DNA from: Siphonodentalium dalli
Lineage: Eukaryota; Mollusca; Scaphopoda; Gadilida; Siphonodentaliidae
Reading direction: 5' to 3'
Length of the DNA: 64,000 nt
NCBI GenBank assembly: GCA_032622095.1
Contig: CP136064.1
Location: forward strand, 274,373,614 to 274,437,613
The notes under the pieces were generated by a model. It did not search any database and was not told the DNA's origin. It saw nothing but the letters and a program-made list of their open reading frames with translations. Below are positions 51,381 through 63,300 of this stretch, in pieces; position 1 is the stretch's first letter, and each line of letters begins with the position of its first letter. The translations under genes were made by a program, and so were the position numbers.

Positions 51381-54300
51381 CTGGAACAAACAGGGAAACG
51401 TTACTCATAATATAATAATATGTATCACAACACACCCAACACACCACCCACAATACACATCACACCCAATACATGGCAGTTGCAATTGACAATAGCAAAT
51501 ACAGGTGAAAGAATATACATATATATGATGTGAGATTCAACCAATCATTGGCTTCAGTCATAGAAATATTGAGTTCTCCGAACGAGTAATATAAATCTAC
51601 CAGGTTCGTTCATATAACTCGAGGTGTTTCTCTTGCATTTTGTGATCAATAATTGCAGTACAACATTTAATTCCAGGTAATTGTTTACTTATTGAGCGCC
51701 GAAAACAGTCCAAACATATCCCCGTAGAGAAAATTACAGGAAATTCCTAGGAATTTCATTTTTTTACACAAAATCCTATTGAAATCCCGGAAATATCCCA
51801 GTTACAAATTAGATATAAATTAAGATATTCAGGATTGAATAACTGAATTTGGATGATATTCGGGAGTGACTAACTGTGAATTGAATATATATACTGTCGT
51901 GTAATACCGAAAAACTCCTGCCACCTCACTGGTATTTCATATTCAAAATATTTACGAAATACTCCTACTGTTAGTTTTGCACCCGACATTCTCCCGTGCA
52001 TAATCGATCATTTTTTTATAATTTTTTCTTACATTCTTTAACAATTTTATCACTTTTTCTTACATGTACATTCTTTAACAATTTTTAACATTTTTTTATC
52101 ATCATTTCTAATTTTCTTATCGTGGAAAAATTAGCTTCCAAACAAATTTCTCTTCCACTATTATCCAATGATATTCCCACCTATATCGCAGTTTTATTTT
52201 GGGATGTTGCCACTTTTATCCCGGTATATTCCTACTCATATATCAAAACTCTTTTGAAAGTCGATATACAACCATGCAGTATATCCTCATATCAATGGTG
52301 GTGCTATACATGTAGGTCTGGTACTACTTACCGTATTATAGCTTGAGGGTATCACTGGGCGTTATGATCTTTATTTATATTCCAGTGTCCGGGACTACTC
52401 ACCGTCTTTCTGTTGGTATATCCCCCGTGCGTTATGATCTACATTCCCCATGTTCGGGACCACTCACCGTCTTTCTGTTGGTATATCCCCTGTGCGTTAT
52501 GATCTACATTCCCCATGTTCGGGACCACTCACCGTCTTTCTGTTGGTATATCCCCTGTGCGTTATGATCTACATTCCCCATGTTCGGGACTACTCACCGT
52601 CTTTCTGCTGGACGGAAATAACCCTGCGCGTTATGATCGACTTTCCACTATGTTCGGGACTAATTATCGTAACTCTGATCAGACATCTCATATCCCCGTT
52701 CGTTCGGAAATGACTCCGGCCCCTGTTAGGGACTAATATTCCCTGCGCGTTCTAATCCCCGTGTTTGGCTCTATTTACCTCCCCATGCTCGGGACTATAC
52801 TTACCGTATCGATGGGATATCCTTTCGCGTTCTAATTTATATTTTACATCTCGTTTTCGGAACTACTTACCATATTTCTGCTGGGAGATATCCTTTTGCG
52901 TTCTACTGCGACATTGATCTAGGGCCATTTCACTGACGGAACCACGCCTTACTGGAACAAGCAGATACACGTTAATCAGAATAGAATAATATATATATCA
53001 CAACAGGCACAATACGCAACACACAAAAATCACAACACATCCAATATATTTCAGTTGCAAAATTGACAATAACATAAACAGGTGAAATAATAAACATATA
53101 TGATGTGAGATCATACCAATCATTGGCGTTCAGAAATACAAATATTACGTCCACCGAACGAGCAAAATAAATCTACCAGGTTCGTTCGTATAACGGGAAT
53201 CAGGTCGAGGTGTTTCTCTTTATAAATAATTGCAGTACAGCATTTAATTCCTAGTAATCTTTGACTTATCGAATTCTGAAAAAAGTTCAAACATATCCCC
53301 GTAGAGAAAATCAACGGAAATTACAATGGGACTTTTCGAAATTTCAAATTTCGACACAAAATCCCATTGGAATTTCGGAAATATCCACATTAGAAATAAA
53401 TTGGGATATTCAGTACAGGGGTGATTAACTAATTTGGATGATATGCGGGAGTGACTAACTGTGGAGATGGATAAGCATGCAATCAATACAGAAAAACTCA
53501 TTTCGCCTCACTCAGACAGCAAGGCTCACTGGTATTACATATTACAAATAGTCACGAAATTGTCCCATTAGTGTTGCACTTAACACCGACATTCTCCAGC
53601 GCATAATCGAGTTTAATGTTACCAATATTACGTTATAATCCCGACAAAATTTCTATTCCATTATTATAGAAGGATATTCCCACCTATATCCCTGTTTTAT
53701 TCCGGGCTGTTACCATGCACTTTTATCCCGGTATATTCCTACTAATAAACCAAAACTCTTTCGAAAGTCGACATGGATCCAGTATATCCTAACATCAATG
53801 GTAGTGCTTATACATCGTATTATTGCTAGAGGATATCGATGGGATCTATATTTAGCTTCCTATGTTCGGGACTACACATCGTCTACTGCTGGGAGGCATC
53901 CCTGCGCGTTCTGATCTACATCCAACGGTGCATGTAGCGACTGTGTGGCTGCAGACCCTCCCAAAACAAACTATTTGAAAGCTAAACAAATTGACAATTT
54001 TCGTGCAAATTGGGAGATATTTTCTGTTAAATTCGGGCAATTTTCGGGCAAATTGAATGGTATTTCAGGGGGAAATTGTGGCAAATTACAGTATTTTTCA
54101 CAATTCTGGCAGAATTATCACATTTAATGTTAATTTGAATCTATTTTGTTATTTATTGCTGTGTATATACGAGGTATATTCTACAAAAACTGTGTTACAA
54201 CAATGAATATAGCATCCAAAAAGTTCCCCCCACAAAAAAAAATAAAAAAAAATCGAGCGCCCGTACAGCAGCCCCCATGTTGAGGACTACTTACCGTAAC

Positions 54301-57300
54301 TCTGATGATCTCAGATATCCCTACGCGTTCGGCACGACTCCCCTGTTTGGGACTAATATTTCCCTGCGTGTTCTAATCCCCGTATTTTGGATATATTTAC
54401 CTCCCAATGATCGGTACTACTTACCGTATCGATGGGATACATACATAAGAGTTCTACTTTATATTTACACCCCGTACCGTGTTCGACGCTACTTACCGTA
54501 TCTCTGCTGGGGGATATCCCTGTGCGTTCTACTGCGACATTTCTCTAGAGCCATTTCACTGACGGAAGCACGCTCTACTGCGTCATCCAATTCTTGCTGA
54601 AGAGTGCGGCATTTTGATTGGTTGCTGTTTGCTATGGCTTCCTGTTAAAATTGAGTGACACATTATCAAGACATATCGGTGAGAAAAACCAGGTTATTTC
54701 TTATAAATACTAATTTAAGCCTTTTAGCCACGAACTATATCAGCGGTATTAGTCTCTATTAGCTCAATCATGTTGTTTATCGATTGATATACTAAATACT
54801 CATTGACGAGTTGTGACCTTTAGAAATGTTCAGATAATAAGAATCATTCTGCTCTTGTATTATCTGTTTTTCTATCTGTTGTCTGTTTTTATTACACGAA
54901 CACCCCTCTAAATGAATAACAGACCATTCCATTGTATACATGTATAACTGAATAGGATATTTCATTTACTAAATGAATGTGATGCGAAAAGCCACACATT
55001 AAGCAGGAACATGCATGACCACATATATATACTGTATACATTGGTAAAGAATATACTATTTTCATCAGAATTTCATGTTCATACAAAATAACATTTATGT
55101 ACATATAGTACTTATATAAATATAAATATTAATATTTATACTGCACACATAAATAGACACACATGTATAAATATGTGAATATAAATTCGCATATAAAAAA
55201 AAAAATATATATTAGTATACTATCGTAGTTGTATTCGTTTAAAGCATGTTTCAAATACATGTTTAATGCTAACGTTCTTCAATATGTGTATGTTGTCAAT
55301 ATCAAGGAGGCCACATAACTTCTCTAGTGAAGGGTTAAATAAATAGTATAAGTAAGGAATATATTTTCTTCTGATAGTGACAAAATGTTCGCAGACCAAA
55401 AGAATGTGAAACTAATCAGGTGCGAACAGCACATATTACATAATAAACTCTCGTTCTTTCGCTATCTTGGAAGCTCGTTTAGCAGTCAATGGTTTGCTTT
55501 CTAACTTTCACCAGGCTGGTATGAAATGCTGCTGTAAATCAAGATGGTAACGAGTAAAAGAAATCATGTTTAGATAACTCTGAGCTCGTACTCAAAATCT
55601 GAATCAAGCAAAACAACTATTAGTTTATTTTTATTTTTTATTTTTTTATTTGGTATCTGCAGATATAATTATACTGCATGGTTTATGTCGATTTTTATAG
55701 TTGAACATGTTTAACGTAGTTTCATTCAAGGAAATTCCACTGTGTTAATTTATGATCAGCTTCCTTCTCTGGATGAAGATCGTACCGCTATAATTGTGGA
55801 TCAAGAGTAATTGTACCGCTTTCAACTGTCTCATACTGAAATATTATTCCAAAACTGTTAAAATTGGTTCTGGATTCGAGATAACTTGAATCGACCAAGC
55901 ATTGTAGCAAAACGATATTCATAACGATAGGTTTCATATCAGATGGTTCGGTTTCAGAAAAGATAATCTATGACAGTCTATCAATCAATATGTAGGACCC
56001 AACACGCTATATGGGACCTATACCCCTCCATATTTTTGTTTACGTTGAACCTAAGACAAATGTTCTCAATTTCGACACACTCCCATCATGTCGTGACCAC
56101 ACCCAAAATATACACCATACCATACATGTTTAACATTAATAAGGGAGAAGAAAAATAACTAAGATATATAACTTGGGCTCACCTCTATTATCATCATCTC
56201 ATATTCATAATGTTCATAACTTGTTGTGTAAAATCAATGAGTATACATGAAAGCGAGGTTAAAATAAAATATGTTCCATCTATGACAGACGCTAAATATA
56301 ACACGAGGTTAATCGGTGAAGGCCAACTCAATTTGGAAACAAAGGAGAAAGTGTGTCAAACAATAAAATGACGACATCACGTTGATGCAAGTATCTTATC
56401 GAATTGTTAGCTAGCCATCATATATATGATAAATCACAAATAATGTCCGAATAACCAATATGACTGAAGTAGTAGCTAGCCGTCATGGAATTAATCGCAA
56501 ATGGTGCCTGACTAACCACTATGACTGAGTTGTGAGCAAGCCGCATTAGAACTAATCGCAAATAATGCCTGAATAACCACTCTGACTGAACTGAAGTGTG
56601 AGCGAACTATGAATGAATTGTGAGCGAGCCGCCATACAATTAATCGCAAAGAGTCTGAATAACCACTGAAACTGAATAGTGAGCGAGCCGTCATAAAAAT
56701 AAATCGCAAATGATGTCTAATTAACCACTACATGAATGAATTATGAGAAATCTGCCATAGAATTAATGGCAAATGATGTCCGAATAATAAAATCACTGAA
56801 TTTTGAGCGAGCCGCCATATAACTAATCGCAAATGATCTTTGAATAACCACTATATTAGTCACATACCGCTTCTTCAATGTGTTTCCTGTACTGTCGGAG
56901 CTTGGCCTGTAGATTATCAACGATGTCCTTACTCTTGCTTTGGTTGTTGGTTTCCTCCTCGACCTGGAACTCGAGGTCGCTCACTCGCCTCTCAGCTCTG
57001 CGCACGGCCTTCTGTGCATCGCCGAGATATTTCTTCTCGCTATCGAGTTCCATCTCCAAATCTACAATCTGAAACGAGAATGATAACCTTTTTTTACTAA
57101 ATACTCATTTAGTGGATGGTCCCTTTTATTATCGGAACTTTTCCCATCAATGAATAGGAAACATTATAAGATTGTATTATCAGTCAGTCGATCTGAATCT
57201 GATTATATATCATCATTATCCATCATCCATTATCCATCAACTGATTATATATCCTCATTATCCATCATCCATTATCCATGCATCATCTGATTATATATCC

Positions 57301-60300
57301 TCATTATCCATCATCCATTATCCATCATCTGATTATATAACCTCATTATCCATCATCCATTATCCATCATTTGATTATATATCCTCATTATCCATTATCC
57401 ATCATCTGATTATATATCCTCATTATCCATCATCCATTATCCATCATCTGATTATATATCCTCATTATCCATCATCCATTATCCATCATATGATTATATA
57501 TCCTCATTATCCATTATCCATCATCCATTATCCATGCATCATCTGATTATATATCCTCATTATCCATCATCCATTATCCATCATCTGATTATATATCCTC
57601 ATTATCCATTATCCATCATCTGATTATATATCCTCATTATCCATTATCCATCATCCATCTTATGATTATATATCCTCATTATCCATCATCCATTATCCAT
57701 CATCTGATTATATAACCTCATTATCCATCATCCATTATCCATCATATGATTATATAACCTCATTATCCATCATCCATTATCCATTATCCATCATCTGATT
57801 ATATATCCTCATTATCCATCATCCATTATCCATCATCTGATTATATATCCTCATTATCCATTATCCATCATATGATTATATATCCTCATTATCCATTATC
57901 CATCATCTGATTATATATCCTCATTATCCATCATCCATTATCCATCATCTGATTATATATCCTCATTATCGAGTAAAGGCCGAAAAGTTTGTGTTCATAT
58001 GCTTAATATGGCACAGGTTAGCGACTTGCAACTGAGGATGATCCTATTGTTTCTATACATCTTTTGACCTTCCAAACTTTTACTTCTTTGATCTTTGAAA
58101 TTGTAAAGTTTTACATTTTCCTTAAATTACAAATTTTAGGGCTTTTGGTTTTAATTACCCTCTTTCGACCAGTACATTCCAAATTCTTTTCAAAATCCTT
58201 TAAGCCGCTCCGGGATCTTGCTCTCCTACTCAAAATTTATGCCAGGAGCACGAGGATGCTGGTGTCTGCATGTGATTGGGACCCTGACCCCATTATATAC
58301 CCATTCTTTGATATGCTTTGCAGACCCTCTCCTCTTGCTCTTGTCATCCATTCATTTTTGACCAACAATTATTGTGTGGGTAAATTTATGACGAATATAT
58401 TTTAAGCCATTATTTCAGCTAAAACCTTCTTTGACATACCAAAATGCCTTGGCCGACCTGCCAGTGCATTACTCTGACTTTGTCTCTGTCAATCTAGTGT
58501 GCTAGGTGTGGGATTGCTAACCCTGACAGTTTGCTACCTGATCAGACACCCACTTACCTTATATGGTTACACATAAAAACATGCATCATCTGATTATATA
58601 TCCTCATTATCCATCATCCATTATCCATCATCTGATTATATATCCTCATTATCCATCATCCATTATCCATTATCCATGCATCATCTGATTATATATCCTC
58701 ATTATCCATTATCCATCATATGATTATATATCCTCATTATCCATTATCCATCATCTGATTATATATCCTCATTATCCATCATCCATTATCCATCATATGA
58801 TTATATATCCTCATTATCCATCATCCATTATCCATCATATGATTATATATCCTCATTATCCACCATCCATTATCCATCATTTGATTATATAACCTCATTA
58901 TCCATTATCCATCATCTGATTATATATCCTCATTATCCATCATCCATTATCCATCATTTGATTATATAACCTCATTATCCATTATCCATCATCTGATTAT
59001 ATATCCTCATTATCCATCATCCATTATCCATCATTTGATTATATAACCTCATTATCCATTATCCATCATTTGATTATATAACTTCATTATCCATCATCCC
59101 AATCTGCCATGTATATAATTGATGGACGAATCCATTTATTACAGAAGGGGTTAAACGTGTTACACTGACATTTAAGATGTGTGTGTTTTGGGTCATTTCT
59201 GGAAATATAAACCAAAATTTGGTCCGGCAAATTTGGTGGCTCAAGAGTACCAAACCAGTCTTATATTTACACAGCAGTGGTTATGTTATACGCGTTTTAT
59301 CATTTTCTGAGGTACACTTGTTTACGAGAAACACAAAGTAAAATACAAACATTATTTAAAGCATGCACATCTTATATCTTCGATTTAGTTTATTTGGTTG
59401 TCAAGCGCAAAATCAAAACATGTGGGTTTTTTTTCATTAAACTTTAAAATTGATGCACTTTGTTTTTCCTTTTGTTTTGTTTTGTTGTTGCTCATATTCA
59501 TCAGCCTGGTTTATTTTATTTCAACCGGGTCGCTTCATTGGATATTCCTATACTGCGGCGATAGCTATCCGAGCGAAGACTGGTTAACCAGCCTCACTCA
59601 CCACCTGGATTATAAATTGAAACCGGCTGGTGAATTGACTGCTGGTTTATCAAATAATCATATGTGGTGAATATAACTGCCGGAGGTCGAGTACGAAAAA
59701 ATCCAAATCTGATATTTAATGTAGCCGGGAACACATACCCTCTGTTCTAGTCTCTGAATCAGTATTTTTCCTCCCTTCATTGAGCTAGCCTCGATTTGAG
59801 CCAGTCGTTGCTGCAGCATCTGGACCTGATCATCGAGTTTCTTCCGGAGGTTCTCGGCCTGAGCCGAGCGTTCCTGCTCCTGTCGGAGTTGCTCCGAGTA
59901 ACGATTCGAGTCAGTTGTCGCCTTCTTACAACTCTCCTCTAATTTCCTCATCTCAGTCGCCATCTCACCCAGATCACTCTGTAACGGAAGAGATTTGCGT
60001 TGTTATTGTACATGTACAATAAAGACGAAACAACCTCATTTCACTCAACGCGGCGATCGGTCCAATTAAAATAGCGGCATCTCGCCGACATGGAGAGGAT
60101 TAAAGGTACTCAATCCGATCAGACGCTCCTAAATTACTATTTCTTTGGCTTCGGGGGTAAAACATATTTGATTCGAGCCGAGGAACCCACCCATCAAAGT
60201 TCAGAGTGATCAGATATCGATTTTTGACGTTTGTTATTTCTTGAGATGTGTAATAATATGTGGCCCAGAAACACGTGGTCAATCGGGGGGGGGGGGGGGG

Positions 60301-63300
60301 GGGTCTCGGACAAAATTGCGGATGAAGATGGATAACTCTAAAATCAAGTGGTAATACGGTGAAATTTCGTGATACTTTAGTGATAATACGGCCATATTTT
60401 GTTGAACAAAGTGTTGATAAATAACAAGTTTTCGGAAATTTGATACCATAGTTGACAGTGGTTAGCATTATTTGTTGCAATAAATCGATTCTGATAACTA
60501 AAGTGTATTTTGAGGAAAGTTGTTGTTGTTGTATCATGATGGTATGGGGACCTTCTGGTCGGATTGAGTACATTTAATATTCAACACACATAACTACTGT
60601 TCGTTGCGGCGAATCACAGATTGTCGTCGCCTTGAGCGAAATGAGATTGTTTCGTCTTCGTTATATTGTAACAGACCAGGCACATCCTGAGTGTAGCTAT
60701 ATTCGCTATACTGTAACAGACCAGGCACATCCTGGGTGTAGCTATATTCGTTATATTGTAACAGACCAGGCACATCCTGAGTGTAGCTATATTCGCTATA
60801 CTGTAACAGACCAGGCACATCCTGGGTGTAGCTATATTCGTTATATTGTAACAGACCAGGCACATCCTGAGTGTAGCTATATTCGCTATACTGTAACAGA
60901 CCAGGCACATCCTGGGTGTAGCTATATTCGCTATACTGTAACAGACCAGGCACATCCTGGGTGTAGCTATATTCGTTATATTGTAACAGACCAGGCACAT
61001 CCTGGGTGTAGCTATATTCGTTATACTGTAACAGACCAGGCACATCCTGAGTGTAGCTATATTCAAGTATAATATAGTACAATGTGGATATTGCCGTTTT
61101 GTGAATTCGATAAAAGAGGGATAAATAATATAATATTCCATAAATATGATTCAAATGCAGTATCGCACTAATGAAATAACATGTCTCGAACGATGGTATA
61201 TCATCATGATATAAAGCAGTCATTAAGCACTGTGTTTAAATATTGTCATGGACGAGCGATTGCGTCGTCATGGTAATGCCGCTAAGAAAGGCATACGTCT
61301 GCATGTCATTATTTGATAAAAATAAGCTAGCGCAAAATGTTGCAAAACGATTTTTATCTAGAGCTTTTTCGTTTGCTGCAATGTTGGTCAAAGTGAAATT
61401 TGGCATTGCAATGGTATGATCGATCCCAAAGTTTCGACACAAACAGGGAAATAGTGGATATGGCATCAAATTAAACTATAATATATAGCAGTACATGTAG
61501 TTAAATTCAGGAAGTGCCTGACCTGATAACGTTCATCTTATTCCAAAATACTCGTATTATAAGTTACAGTGTATCCAGTCGTATGGTTGAGCGTGGTACA
61601 AGACACGAAAGGTAAGACACCATGATCAAATTGAAACAGGACATACCAACGCGACATCATGATAATTTAGTTGCGAACTTCAGGTTTTGTCAATAGCGAA
61701 TATAAGTGTGCACTTGAGTTGGACAAGGATGGTGTATTTAGAGTTACCGTACCTGCATTGCGAGACAGTCGGCGGCAGACTTCTTCTTACTGGCCGTCAA
61801 GATGCTGAATTGGGCGGTGTATTCGATTATCCTGTTCTGTGCTTCGACCAAATCACTCTCTGCTGTCTTTCTGGCTCTTTCCGCCTGGAGACACAAACAA
61901 TGTTCCAATTACCATCATATATTACAATTACCATCATATATTACAATTACCATCACATATGTTTGCGAACCAACAACATGTACATGTTGAATTTCATTGT
62001 AGACTGTATATCCCAAGATCTCAGAAGCATTGATTAATGCAGACACATCTATGACACGTGTACACGTTCCAAGAACCATGGACATGAGTATAATAATGCA
62101 TATACTCGCGAAACCCCGATGTAGCCATATACTCGCGAAACCCCGATGTAGCCATATACTCGCGAAACCCCGATGTAGCCATATACTCGCGAAACCCCGA
62201 TGTAGCCATATACTCGCGAAACCCCGATGTAGCCATATACTCGCGAAACCCCGATGTAGCCATATTTCAGAGCTATTGTCTTCACATATGGTCTATCGCT
62301 TCCAATAACAAATTTTATATAGTTTCCTATAATTAATATGAATCGAAATGGCCCATTTCAATCACCCATTGTGAGTAACCGTTGCTTTAACCCTTTACCC
62401 AACAGAACGCCAGAAACGCCCAAATAAAGCTTCAACAGCCTAAAATGTCTTCGGTCTGTCTTAATAGAACCATACAGATATGGATATCATTGGAACCGGC
62501 TCATTGACCACATTGTGATAGTTACAGTTATGCCCTGTGCCAATGCATTCTCTTATATATGCGAGTCGACCATAGGTCGCCTCGCATATATAAGAGAATG
62601 CATTGGCCTAAAAAAACACTTTTTACCACTTTTTCTTACATTCTTTAACAATTTTATAATTTGTAATGTGTTAAGCCAATGCATTCTCTTATATATGCGA
62701 GGCGACCTATGGTCGACTCGCATATATAAGAGAATGCATTGGCACAGGGCCGTTCTGTTGGGTAAAGGGTTAATGTGCTATGTGATGACGTCGGGCTGTA
62801 TCTGCGTCGCGTGACACAATTTTAACACGGTGCATTCGTGTTCCACAGTGTAAATGCATATAAGACTATATTGTACATGATTTCATATAATAATCGCACG
62901 AGGAATTTTCAACCGTTGGACGTCAATGACGACTTACTTAATGTTGACAATTCCTCCTAAAATGCGATAATTGTATGGTGTTGTCTATTTTATATTACCT
63001 GCTCGAGACTGCTCGATTATATTGTCTCAGTTCGCTGGTTAGTATAGAGCGACGTGACGTTCGATTGTTGAGCTGGATTTCCGGGTCTCATGGTACTTCG
63101 ACGCTATATATATGTCTGTATATGTTGTATTATGTTGTATATTTACCTGTTCGACGCTATATATATATGTCTGTATATGTTATATTATATTGCATATTTA
63201 CCTGCTCGAGACTAGCTCTCATTTTCTCTAACTCGATGGTGAGTATAGCGACGTGACGTTCGATTGTTGAGCTGGATTTCCGGGTCTCATGGTACTTCGA

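Larger units (their letters stand above)
52326..54480 (-). repeat. Array of exon 36 3'-end/donor fragments, gene B
   Basis: At least ten copies of the exon's last 30-45 bases plus donor, in plus-strand reading GGGACTACT(T/C)ACCGT, TCTGCTGGGGGATATCCC and TGTGCGTTCTACTGC. Four units starting at 52391, 52456, 52521 and 52586 form an exact 65-bp tandem. Others are at about 52656, 52795, 53865, 54285 and 54415. Many keep GTAAGT or GTGAGT donors. Confidence 0.8.

Noticed and set aside
58064-58405. 113-codon plus-strand ORF as a gene
   Set aside because: No family resemblance, no promoter or splice evidence, and it lies inside a gene B intron.
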